64,000 nucleotides of DNA, from positions 10,413,644 to 10,477,643 of the forward strand of contig CM026421.1 in NCBI GenBank assembly GCA_014871385.1, given 5' to 3'. Origin of the DNA: Ceratodon purpureus (lineage: Eukaryota > Streptophyta > Bryopsida > Pseudoditrichales > Ditrichaceae). The first letter of the stretch is position 1. Each line of letters starts with the position of its first letter. The position numbers and the translations under genes were made by a program. Shown here one piece after another: positions 49,853-61,709 of this stretch. Below the pieces are notes generated by a model. The model was not told the DNA's origin, made no database searches, and saw only the letters and a list, made by a program, of their open reading frames with translations.

Positions 49853-52800
49853 TGTATGTACGCTAATGATCGCCGATTAATCTGCAAAGAAGAATTAAGT
49901 CAGACTTTATCAAATAACAACGAATGCATGATATACATTCAAAGAAATGTCATATTGAACAAATGTAACAAATTAGGAGTTTGAGATGCTAACACCTATA
50001 ACGGACTATTGCCTAAAGACTTCTGCTAAAGAACCATGCTAAAGACTTCTTTTATGTATGCCGAAAACTGCAAAAAGGAAGCATTCATCATACTCCGTAA
50101 GCAACAATATGGCATACCTCAGATAACAAAGTGCTAATCCCAGTGCTCCGGTAACAACTCACCTAGTTTTGATGCTCCAGAACCTCACAAAGAATCCGAG
50201 TTACGGACCCACTGCCCTCTGAAAACCAGAGTTCGATTTCAATCTAACCCTCCAAAGGTCCATAAATGTGTACATCATCCAACTGAATCTGATCCTTGTT
50301 CGATTCCCTCGTTATGTCTCTGAGAAGATGGAGGACACATGCATCCCGTCACAAGCATCGGTTGAGGATCACCACTTGAACATGCGCACTGGGTAGATGA
50401 CATAATGCTGCCAAAAACGGGATACATTCTACAACCGCTCCTAAGAGACAGAAACACAAAACACAAACAATCAGAACCTAGATAAAAGATGCTGTCGACA
50501 AGTGAATCAAAAAAAAAAAAAAAAAAAAAAACAACAAAAGCCTAAGAGCAGACTCCTCGGAACACCAGATGTGCAAAAAAAGTACATAGCACCTGCTAGC
50601 TTAGGTTCATTCTGTCGGACAGGGACATACCCTGCCTCATGCTCCTCACAACGTAAACCATAAACAAACTGGCTAATCGTACGAAACTTAACAGGTACAA
50701 TCGTGTGGGTGTATTTGAGCAAAACAGCAAGGTAATGAAACAAGTCTACATCTTACACGTAGACCTCGATGTAGACACCATTATAAGAGTAAAGTACTGT
50801 TCACTTGACTATGACAACATAGTATCATATGAAAGATACCACACTCTAAGAAATCCTCAGCAACCTTAGCCAGTGAGCAAGTCAGTCTAACTAACTCAAA
50901 CTCGCTCCGGTGAAAAGCCAAGCTAGTTGAAGACACTTCCAATGAACCCACTTGCGACAACACTCTAACCCCCGAAACACCTAGTTCCCTCCGAACTCCA
51001 CCAAAGCAGACCCGGAGGAAACCAAAGGAAAGCACTACACTAGCAACATCCTCAAACCTCACAACACCACTGCAGTCACTTTCCCATCACACCGGACACC
51101 AGCAAAACCTCCCACAGAAGCGCCATTCTTCCCAAACCACACCTGAAGAAAACCAAACATCCTACACATACACACCAAAACCAAAGCTGCAGAAAACACC
51201 CATCTCAGACAACCAAATAGCAAAAAGGACAGTGGAGGGGAGGGCGGATCCTCTCTCGGTACCAGAACACTATACACCATCTCCAAACGAAACGCTCCCC
51301 CTCAAACCCCACCTCGGACAACGACATCACCTACACAACCTCAAAAACCTTCCTTGCCCTACCACGAGATTCTCAACGACTAACATCAACTACAACCACT
51401 TCGAAATCACCTGAAGAGCGGCCGCCAACGTCCCCAAACAAACAACTTGCGAAACCTAAACTCATGTCTTAACCCATCTCTTCTAGTCCAGCTGATGCAT
51501 CCTGGACGAGGCCGACCTGGGCGAGAGTCTCACCTGCGTGACCGTGCTTGTCATGTCCCACACAAACGACCTTCACACAATAGAATCAGTCGTGGCCAGG
51601 CTTCTTCTCTTGCCACTTCTCCCTCCCTCCCAAGTTCCTAGTTTTTCCTCCCCTTCCCTGAATCCCTTCCACTTCTCCGCGTCGTCACCAGGATAGCATC
51701 TGCAGAAGCACTGTCGCAAGCAACCTGCAAGGATTTGCAATTAGCACATGACAAGGTGCTTTGGAAGACGTTTGTTTCTGCACCAAAAAGGGCTATGTTT
51801 GCAGCTTCCGAAAGCTTCTTCGAAAGCTGCTTTGAAAGCTGCTCGGCTTCGTTGCAGGCATGAAGTGTGGAGACTTGGGCTCCCGGGCCACTGTTTAGAG
51901 ATTCACGGAGCATCAGGAACTTGATGCTAGCATCCGGGATGGTGATACTGTGTCGGCTCCCAAGTTAAAGCCTCAAACTAGCTCGAATTAGCTCCAAATT
52001 GCGATGGTTTTGGAAAAGGCTCTGTTCAAATCGTTCCGATGGATGGCGGTACAGCAGCGATTTTCTTATATTTGGGCTTGTGCGAATGAATTCTTACTCT
52101 GTGTGCCTACGATTTTGGAGCCACGCTCTCGCCACATGCCCGTCCCTGGAATTGGCCAGGCTTGGATTATTTTTATTTTGTTTTTTGATGGCTAGTTCCG
52201 GATTTTGCTGTTCATTAGTTTCTGACATACGTTGCTTGATGAGCATGCGAAGTCTGTGATGACCAGTTTTTTCTGTGATAAAAGTTTTATCTTCATTGGA
52301 ATTGTGAGCAAGTCATGGTGGAATAATTTCTTTGCAGTCCAGCAGCCGACAGAAATAAATGACGATGCAATCAGGATGTGTGTGTGTTTATTTTTTTTCC
52401 TACAGTTGCAGGAGCAATTAGTGGGACCTTTGTTTTGTTTTTGTTTTGGTTTTTTTGGGGGACGTTGGTAGCGTTGGATTTTTTAGTGATGTTATGAAAT
52501 ATGGGATGCACTGAAACCGAGAAAGTAAAACAGGCGTGTACTTATTGGCGATTGAAATACTCCGTAAGTATTTGGACTAATCGAGGAGAGTGAGTGGAAG
52601 GTCAAAGTGGAAGCAATCTGATTGCAGTAGAATACGATTATTTGGTGACGAGAGAAAGTAATGGAAATGATAAAATAAATGGGAAAATGGGAGAAGTCTC
52701 GCTGGTTTTGTGCAAAGTTCGCGGCGATGGTGGCCCGTGTGGTCTTTCGGGGCAACAGTGCCCTGGCTTTCCGGTTCCACTTGGAGGTTGGTCCGGTTGC

Positions 52801-53721
52801 TGACACATGAAATCGTCTGACAAAAATGCACAACCAACGTCAGCAAGTCCAGGATTACTGTAGAAAGCATGGTGTATCGTAGTGGCGGTGACACCAGTGC
52901 ACCATGGCCCGCATGAGCATCAGTGCATCGTCTTCCCGAAACACCGGTTGCTTGGAAGAAAAATCAAGCACGTACTGAAGGGGTAGATGCAGGAACATCG
53001 AAGTTGCTTTGCGTAAAGCATGAATCTCATGAACAGCATATGATAAAAGACACTCATGGACTGCTAGGATAGTATCTTGACGGCCCCAGATAAGTTAGTC
53101 AATTTTCAGATTCAGTTTTAATAACAAAATACATATTTCAGATTCAGTCAGGTCAAAATAATGACTCGAAGGTGGAAACGAACTTGGACATGGTCGGGAC
53201 GGACTTGGACAAGGTCGGATGAGACAAGTTGGTGCAGCTCTGAGTTCGCACCGAAACAGCCCCGAAGTCGTCGATTCATTATTGAACATGATTGTAAGTT
53301 AGGTAGATGGGCTTTACGTTGGAGGCTTTACGTTGACAGCTTACGTTTCGAAAGAGATTCATTTCGAGCTTCTTCTACAGATGGTGACGAGCGGGGGATT
53401 CTCCTCGGGCCACGTCCCCGGTTTTGAGGATCTTCAAAAACTGCAATACCTTGTATAAAAGGAGTCTAAGGTCGAGCTGGCCAAGAATCTTGGTGGGAAG
53501 CGGTAGCCCGAGATGGCAGAGTGACGAGAGGGTGCATACTGGACGACGACCTCACTAGAATAGTGAAGTTTTGAATTGATCCGAGCTGATTTCAGCTTAC
53601 AAAATACAATTCCTCGGTGTTAGTGGATAGGACAATGAATAGTTCCTGAACAAAAATAAGTATCCTGAACAGAAGCAATGCAGAAAGGGGGCTTCTAAAA
53701 GATCTTCAATGACAAGAAGAT
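49853..53721. other. Upstream region of the STOP1-like gene; no further gene recognised
   Basis: The left part likely holds a long leader (several short ATGs) and the promoter of the STOP1-like gene. A homopolymer A run of about 23 lies at 50509-50531. Small frames at 51.6-53.5 kb are not family-like. An imperfect repeat (ACTTGGACA.GGTCGG) occurs twice near 53182-53221. The right end should hold the RUS 3' untranslated region. Confidence 0.4.
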
Positions 53722-56700
53722 TCAGGATTTAAGGATGCTGAAACTGCACTTCTCCTTGGGGCCGAGTAAAATATCTTTTGTAATCCAACCTTCATCCTTG
53801 ATAGCATCCAGGAGGGTTTCAAAATCCGCTTCTGCTTTCTGCCTGCTCTCAAGAAGAAGGTTCCGCCATGCACCATCGATGTCTCCTTTCTCATATTGTT
53901 TGCCTGCGCATTCAAATATGGTGACCAAGAAGATGTAAATTATGTTAGGTAACCCGTTTTCCAAGTAGAACTGTTTTTAAACGTGACATTGCACGTTAGC
54001 TCAATAGTTTATAAACAAATTGCTGTCAAGTCGAATGCTTTCAGTGCACATCCAACTAAGCCCTCTATAAGGTTTATCAAAGGCTCTATTTAGCACCATA
54101 CTACGGTTTTAAGTCATTAACTATAACCTCGCAATCAACTTCAAAAAAAGGACCAGATGGCATTACCAAGTTGCTGCAAGCTCGCTTTCGAGGTGATCTT
54201 CTTGGCTCTTATATGGCATACCTGACAGGTGGAAATATACCAACGACTTAATGCATTAAGGATTCCATGTCCTTGGTAGAAGGTGTAAAAGGAGACCCAC
54301 ACTCGTCGAAGATAATTATTTACTGAAAAACAACATCTATTTTACCAATCACCAGACGTTTCTGGTACAAACACACCTGCAGATAGGCTGCCTAATGTTA
54401 AGAAGAAACTACGCACCTGCAAAACTCCCATGATGATATCTTCAGTACTTGCCTTCTCATGTAGCCACAGGAGTAGCCCCGACTGCCAGTCGACCGGGAA
54501 ATATTAGCACAACGATCCTAATGTTTATGATAAGAATTCATAGTTTCATGGTGTACTTGAACAAGAATCTACAAAAGTAGAAATGCTCTACTTACATGCG
54601 AAAAGCTGGGATGAACAAGAAAAGGTGAAGGAGAAAGTGGCTCCAGGCAGAGAGCATATCGCTGGGTATCATGTAAGTCGAGGATGCTCATGAGACGTTC
54701 CGGCGTAAGAAAACGGGAGGAAACAGCACCAATCCGGAACAGTAATTGCTGTTTGCGACCTGGCACCACCTCCACCACCGTTTGTAAGCTATGCAAACCC
54801 AAACTGCAAGTCAAATAATTCCAGAAACTGCTCTCTAGTGTAAGAATCAGAGATGGTCTTGCAAAGCCCGTTCTTGTGAACCAACAGTTATATGAATATT
54901 TTCTGACTCCTATTCTATCATATTGTAGCAAGACATATGCATCTTACGGCCATCTCAATCAAATACACCATCTGATGACATCAAGATGGTAACTTACCAT
55001 TAAAGAAATTAAGGAGTGCGGCGTTTTCTACCGTGCTAACCTCCTCAAAACTTGGTATTCTGCGGTCCTTCACCCAGGTACTGATAACAATCTCCAACCT
55101 CTCCTGTGCATACATGAAGAAATTAAGCAATTGGCCAACTTCATGCTATAATCAAGTAGTCAATTTCCGCACATATAGAAATTTCTCCCACCACCTAAAG
55201 CATCATAACCATATGCGATAATTTGAAGTATCTGAATCTCAATTAGCTACTCCAAAATAATGATTGTAGCACAAGCAAGGTTACCTTGTTCAAAGTTTGT
55301 AAGTGTACAGCTTGAAGCTGATTATAGATTGCATACAATTCTGCCAATGCCAAGAAAGGATACGTTGCGAAAGGGAAGATCCTTTCAATCGTAGGATGAT
55401 GATGGATAATTTGACTCAGACAGATTGCTACAGCAAGTCCCAAATTGTCGGCAATCACTGTTTGTGCCTACATTATCGAGAAAACATCAGACATGTTGCT
55501 TCAAGCCCTCGACATCTTAAAACAGTTAATACAGCATATAGTAATCCATCGATACATTGGGTCTGAAAAAGCTTGAAGTGTAGTTTGAAGGACGAATTGT
55601 TCACGTCGTGTGAACATATTAAGAGACTTGCATTAAAAGTACACAAGATGAGCTAGATAACACGAAGTCCAAACCACCACAAAAAGAGGATACTTCAAAG
55701 AACTCTTCAATACTTGAGCAGCAACTTCAACTATGAACCTACCTGGCCCTTGGCAGAAATATCCGCCAAATTATTCCCCAACGCAAAACTCCGGTGTATC
55801 GCTGACTGTAAAACAAACAATTCAATTGTTGGCAAGTTGAGCAGAAAAGACATAAAAACAGCTAGACAGCGTACATTGTAACAAATTATCTGGAGAGGAA
55901 ATATGATATATTGCAATCATTGCAGAACATGAGTTCATGAGTGTCGTAAAGCTAATAATTGATTCAGTCAACGCCATAATACTCATCACGGATTTCTTAG
56001 GGTTCAAACCTGGGAGTCACAACACAGAAGATTTTCCAGAATATCCTATCTGCTTTAAGCACATGCGCTAAGTAACCCAGATTAATTTCTATTACAGCTT
56101 AATCAAAACCCCAGACTAAATCAAATCTTCAGTGTGCTTTGCTGGAAATCAATTTTCAAGAACCTCTTGTTATCCTAGGTGCTCTTCATCAACAAGGGCG
56201 GCACCTCTCTGTTACTCTGAAGGTGTTATCTGTTAGAGCAAGAGTAGAAATATCATTTTTAAATGGGTATCTTCTTAATTCGCCACAACGATAGAAGACA
56301 GGTATATAAAAGTAAGCGGTGCATACACTTGTAGAGAGGTAGGCAGCGTATGCGATTGATTTCGCAACGTGGGCGAGAGTTGCTAAGAGCAGGAAATAAC
56401 GAGGAAATAAAGGCGTCATAATCTCCAAGCCTACGCTCAAACTGAACAACGCTGATGTCGAGAAGCGCACTTTCTGCAATGCACCCATCAGAAACAATCA
56501 ATCGGGTCCATAATCGCAACTGTCCTCGTCAAATGGTTCAATTTTAGAAACGGTAACAGAAGACCTCATAACATGCTCCCTGGACGGCAATAAAATATTT
56601 TTATTTTAATCCTCATTCAAAATGGACAATGAGGTTACAACGGTTAATTCACAAAACTGAACCCTCCATAGTACACTAGCAAATGACTTCACCAAAAGTA

Positions 56701-57609
56701 GGCTAAAGGTAGGCAGTAGCAAGAGATGCCTAACCTTCAGGTTTGAGTCGAAGGTGCGACCAAGACTCGCTGTATAGATGAGTTTCCCCAACCGGCCCAG
56801 CCCATCTTTCATCACCCAGTTCAGGACAGCAGCCGCTGGAAGCCTGCGTTTTGCCCCTACTCCAATGGCCCAAAGCATAGCCTGTAAAGCATAAATTAAA
56901 GAATGTTGCTGGGCTGACCACGCTCTTCATGCATATACTCGCAATTAGGGCTCACATGAAAGCTTAGCCATCAATCAAAACAATGAGTGAGGCTAGTAAT
57001 CTTCTCCTAGGCAATGACCACTCTCATGTACAGTATTCTGAAAAACCCTAAACCCTGAGTAGTCCATCAACCGAATCAACACAGTGCCGTGGTCATTCAG
57101 AAGAAAGAAGTGAGACAAGGGGATACCTGAGTGCATTGAAAATGAAGTATTGAGCTCAAGAAGCGGTGAGCGAGTTTCCATTTCAGATACACAAGGTAAT
57201 GAGGCCGAACTTGATCCGGAACGAAAATGCGCAGCAAAGTTTGCTTCGCCCTTATGAAGCTCTCAGCAACGCGACCATTCACACTTTCATCTCGACCCTC
57301 TCCTTTCTGCAGAGCTTCCTCATCTAACTCCACAGTTCGCATTCGCTCCCCATCGAAAACATACTGCCATCGTCGGCCACCCTCGAAGATCACCACGGGG
57401 AGCTTCTTCCCATTCTTCTCTGGATGCCAGGAATTTCTCCATTGAAGCCATTCTCGCCATCGCTTGTCATCAACAAACGCACGGGGCGGCTGCAACCTCC
57501 TCCTGTGGCCAACCTGAACGTGTCTGCTGAAATCGTACGAGCATTGTGACGATCCGATGGAGACAACTGAGCCTGGCAACGCCGCTGCTATAATAGAAGT
57601 GGCGACCAT
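53722..57609 (-). CDS. Root UVB sensitive (RUS) family protein, DUF647, 10 coding exons
   Basis: RUS proteins are plant DUF647 proteins, of which RUS1 and RUS2 act in UV-B sensing and early seedling growth; several are plastid-targeted. Exons on minus: 57609-57127, 56881-56735, 56473-56327, 55805-55743, 55467-55285, 55103-54998, 54834-54596, 54482-54417, 54221-54167, 53903-53722. They give 556 residues. Typical blocks seen: AIGVGAKRRLPAAAVLNWVM, DGLGRLGKLIYTASLG, SVGLEIMTPLFPRYFLLLA, LAHVAKSIAYAAYLSTSSA, HRSFALGNNLADISAKGQ, and a C-terminal KDEGWITKDILLGPKEK. The border at 54834 is weak: the usual acceptor TTGCAG at about 54809 would break the frame, so exon 7's start needs a transcript. Which RUS paralogue this is cannot be decided; the N-terminus may be a plastid signal. 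Confidence 0.88.
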
Positions 57610-59270
57610 TTAGGGTTTTGCAAAACCCTGGCCACACCAAGGCTTCCTCTTGTACTCCACGCTGCAATTCTTTACTCCACTCAGTAAGAGCAGAGATTCT
57701 TCCAGAAATTCACCAGGTTGCCGTTCCCCATTTGCTTGAAAATGCAAAGAAGTCTCCTACCTCCTACAGGCACGAAAAATGCATCTTTAGTCTCACCAAC
57801 TGCATAGCAAGTTCCACTGCTTGCATTGAGATACAATCCAACTACAAAAGCAACATTCTAGAAAAACAGATTGAATTAGGCTATGCGTTCTCAAGTATTC
57901 TGAAAATGTAAACACCTACACATCCACGGGCAATTCGGATTATTGTAAGCATTAGTTTAGCATACTAGCGAGAACCTTTATAGCAACTGAAATGAACATT
58001 CCCAAAATGAGAAGCAGGAAAATGATGAGGAAAGGGTCGAAATGACAGCAGTTACTCTAGAGTGACAGCAAATGACAGCAGGTACTCTAGAGTGTATGGA
58101 TTGATCAGAGAACTCCTGGAGATATCTCAATTCCATTTCTGAGAGATGCAATTCATTGCAGCGACTAACACGACCTTGATGCGAATGGAACGTTCTCACT
58201 GAGCTCTGGGTTTAGGGTTTAACAGATTCTAGACCAATCGAAGAAAACCCAAAACATCCAATTACATGAAAATCGCCTCAAGAGAGAATTCATGCTTCGA
58301 AATTCGAGATAAGTGAACCCTACAGCAACATCTTAAGAGCACCGAAAAGGGACAGCACCAGCAACTCGTCCACAGATTCTAGTAATGGTCACTAGTAAAC
58401 TACAATTCTGTCACGCAGTGTTTCATCTTCACACAAAATGCATCCAAGGAATCGGTATCACTAACACAAAAACGATCTCAGGAACACTCAAAGCTTACCT
58501 GAATAGGACAATCAAGACAAAACTCCAGCACAGAAAAATCCCCCAGGTAACCAAAAGTAGACAATCCGCTACTCTTCTCCACCAATTCAACCAATCTCTA
58601 AAGGCACCTACCTCTTCATCACATATTAAAACAGCTCAAATCCATACAATCACAACACTCTACCAACTACCCAAAACTCCACCCAAACAACAATTTCCTC
58701 AACCGCTCAATTACTGGAAGAAAAAACTACACTCATATACTCCCCCATGTCCCGATCAGTAGCAACCACCCAAAAGATGCAAACGACTCTCCTGAAAACC
58801 GAGACGAAAATGAATGAAACAAGCCCATTCTCACATGATTCCAACATGATTCTCACATGATTCTCACATGATTCTTACATGATTCTTACATGATTCTCAC
58901 ATGATTCTTACAGGATTCTCATACGGTTCTGGCATGGAATGAGCACTAGTGATGGCATGGTGTAGGCACCGTCAGGGCTGAGTCGATCGGGGCAGGGGTA
59001 GGCGTGATGGTGGCGATGATTCCGTGATTCTGAGGTGAGGATGAGCACGAAGGGTGCATCCAAGCAGGAGATTCTCAGCTTCACCCAACATGGAAACTGT
59101 GGCTGCTTGTGCTTCCACCAGTGGAGCGGGGACGGAGGACTGTTTCACTTGGAACATGGGGTGCGACTGTGAAGGTGGAGGACTGTTTCACTTGGAATAT
59201 GGGTAAGGGAATGACTTAACAGGTTACAGGAGGCTAGTCTTGGCTTGAGCAAAGAAAATGCAGGAAAGCA
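57610..59270. other. Region upstream of the RUS gene; no recognised gene
   Basis: The first few hundred bases should hold the RUS promoter. GGTTTAGGGTTTAA-type telobox sequence lies near 58207. A short duplication (AAATGACAGCA...ACTCTAGAGTG) lies at about 58038-58095. A 125-codon plus frame at 58385-58762 looks like a chance opening in Pro/Thr/Lys-rich frame. Confidence 0.4.
58832..58920. repeat. Tandem array of about 8 copies of an 11-bp unit
   Basis: Units of ACATGATTCTC (with CTT and one CCA variant) follow each other from 58832 to about 58920, with the last copies decayed. It is a minisatellite in non-coding DNA. Confidence 0.9.
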
Positions 59271-60760
59271 TTACATTCATTTATGTAATTTATCCTAAAA
59301 TAAACCAAAATATTATAAGTTTTGTACTACATGTTATTTTCCATCGTATGATAGATCAGATGTTTTTTTAAACAAAAATCAGACATGAAAACATTTGATA
59401 TGGTCCTTGGGTTTGGTTTGTAAAACCGTAGTGATTTTCAAATTAAGAAAATCATCAATTATAGACGATTGATTACATCATGAGGAATTACAATTTAAGA
59501 ATCTAGTAATCATGTGAATATGTAGCTAGTATTTTTAAATGTAAATGATAAATTTAATATATTTATTAGTAAAACAAAATATATAACATCTTATATTTAC
59601 TAACGATATCTAAATTAATGAATATTTTATTTTTCCATTACATGCATGGCTTCTTTGATGTATAAACACATCATTGACTACTTCCTTAATATGATCTCGA
59701 AATAATCATTACGTGATTTTTTGGAATTTTTTATATTCTTTGACTTTGCAAAATTTCTTCCACAAAACTCTTGAACGTCGGTAAATTTCTTTTCAGTGCA
59801 ATGATGTTCCCGATTATAATTGTACATACATCCTAATATGGATCCAATAGTGGATCCAATTAAAATAGGCCATACAATCCACAATTCCATTCTCATTTTT
59901 ACCTCTCAAATAATATCAAAATATATTAATAATAAACTCCAAAAATAAATTCCAACACATTCAAATGAACTTAGATGTTCATATCTTCATTGAGTTTTCT
60001 TTATATACATTTTCAATATATGTTGCTTTTATTTTTTCTAGTTACTATTATTTTTTTAGAAAAAGTAATTGTATGTAGTGTTTCCCAAATTATTTTTATA
60101 TTCATTCAAATTAATTTTAATTTTTTTTGGTTTCTAAAATGTTTACCTTTTTTATAAGATGATAAAATATTATAACATAGCTTCTAGAAAAATTTAATAA
60201 CTTTTACTTTAAACATTTGATTTTCCATTCACTTAAAAAAATCTTTTATTTTAAAATATTTTACTTTTTTTGAACTTTACCTTAGAATATGCATAGTGTC
60301 TCAACAATGCATCTCTTAGAACCATGAGTCACCTCTATTGATGTTCATTTCTCATTTCTCATTATTTGTTCATTTCTCATTATTTGATTGAAGTTTGTAT
60401 CAATATTTTTCTTTAAGCTTTCTTCCTAGTTTCATAATTTCATTCAAATCTATTTCATCTACACAATGTCTTTAAGCCTTAAATGTGCTAAACCCCCTCA
60501 TATCTGCTTGGTCTACCATAATTCTTACCAATATTTTTTTCCACAATTCTTACCATTGTTAAATAACACTTTATGCACCTCCAAACATATTTAAATTTCA
60601 TTTAAACTAAATTTTTTCATATTTTTTTATTTTATTTTTAAAATTCAATAAAAATAAACTTAAATGAACCTAAATAAATTTTCTTGTTTTGTAATTTCTT
60701 ATTTTCTTTATTTTCTTTATTTTCTTTATTTTCTTTATTTTCTATATTTTCTTGTTTTAG
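59271..60760. other. Very AT-rich island with microsatellite-like end
   Basis: About three-quarters A+T. A 72-codon minus frame at 59896-59678 begins ATG and has one hydrophobic segment near its N-terminus (WIVWPILIGSTIGSILG), but no recognised family. From 60701 to 60752 the unit TTTTCTTTAT repeats about five times. Nothing shows that the island is a gene. Confidence 0.5.
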
Positions 60761-60861
60761 AATCAGCTAGCAGCTACCAAACTACAGTCTCCCAATTCCC
60801 ATACCCACGGTAGTAGGGGTTCACACGGTAGTAGGACGTTCCCGAAGCTCCAGTTGAAACA

Positions 60862-60876
60862 TTAGGGTTAGGGTTA
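60862..60876. promoter_or_regulatory. Telobox (two TTAGGG-type units) just before an ATG
   Basis: TTAGGGTTAGGGTTA lies immediately upstream of ATG 60881. In plants such teloboxes are common in promoters and leaders of ribosomal and other translation-related genes. This is seen; the function is inferred from position. Confidence 0.45.
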
Positions 60877-60880
60877 CAAG

Positions 60881-61709
60881 ATGGGGACCACGCCGCCGTT
60901 TCTTCTTCGCAAACAAACACTATGTAAACCACGGTTGCTGCCAATCACTCAACCATCTGCTCCCTCACAGAGTCTTCGAGGTTTGTCCTCCTATGTTTCC
61001 TGCCATTGAAATTGTTCTCTGGTCGTGTCTTGTTTCAAAGGATGAGTCGCAGATTCTTAGTCGGATTCCCTCCGATGCGAAAGCAAGTGACGCTATCCTG
61101 CCCTCTGATGTTTTTGATCCTAGCTTAGCTTTTTTCTTTTCGTAGCGCGGACTGCTATGAGGATTCACAGCTCCCTCTACTGATGACTAGTGAGGACACT
61201 GCTTGGCATGAATCGAACCTAATACCATAGCCGACTCTGAGCAGTCTGTTGTTACGTAATTATCTTGCGGTGTTCTGTGCGCGTGTGTTGCTGGAGATGG
61301 CTATGAGGATTCACAGCTCCCTCTACTGAATAATAGTGAGGACACTGCTTGGCATGAATCGAACCATAATACCATCGCCGACTCTGAGCCTTCTCAAGTG
61401 ACACATGTTAGGATTGAATACGTTTTAGTGTTTGGATGTTAGGGTTTAGGGATGTGAGGATACTTTCCCCGAATGATCGACTCTGATTCCACCTATGCGT
61501 TCGTGCTCGAAAGAGCCAAGCCAGAAATCTGATCCCTTTTCAAAGATACTTCTCCTGCTTTGATTCTTTTTTGTTACTATGAAGGTGCCAGAGCCGGTGA
61601 TGATAAAACTCTAGGCTTGTTTCTCAAACATTCGCAGTGGCCGCCTAAAGCTTTCGCCCTGCCGGGCTTGAGAGCTAATGCAGCTTCCAAACCTTCCTTG
61701 GATATCTGA
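60881..61709 (+). CDS. Speculative small gene: possible two-exon frame with organelle-signal-like start
   Basis: Exon candidate 60881-60980 reads 33 codons starting ATG with no Asp or Glu and several Arg/Lys/Ser/Pro, like a plastid or mitochondrial presequence. It ends at a donor-like GTTTGT. A frame at 61585-61709 continues in phase after a pyrimidine-rich stretch and AAG, to a TGA, for 74 residues in all. The family is unknown, the acceptor is not ideal, and other exon choices are possible. The intron would carry the 90-bp direct repeat. Confidence 0.22.
61154..61389. repeat. Direct repeat of about 90 bp, copies 146 bp apart
   Basis: Copy one is 61154-61242 and copy two 61300-61389. They share GCTATGAGGATTCACAGCTC, GTGAGGACACTGCTTGGCAT and CCGACTCTGAGC with only a few differences. 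On minus each contains GGTTCGATTC, like an RNA polymerase III B box, so they may be parts of a tRNA-derived repeat. Confidence 0.9.

Noticed and set aside
50509-50531. A run taken as the tail of a retro-inserted element
   Set aside because: No matching target duplication or element body was found on its flanks.
61205-61222. tRNA gene suggested by GAATCGAACC
   Set aside because: Only a B-box-like match; no acceptor stem or anticodon arm could be folded around it.
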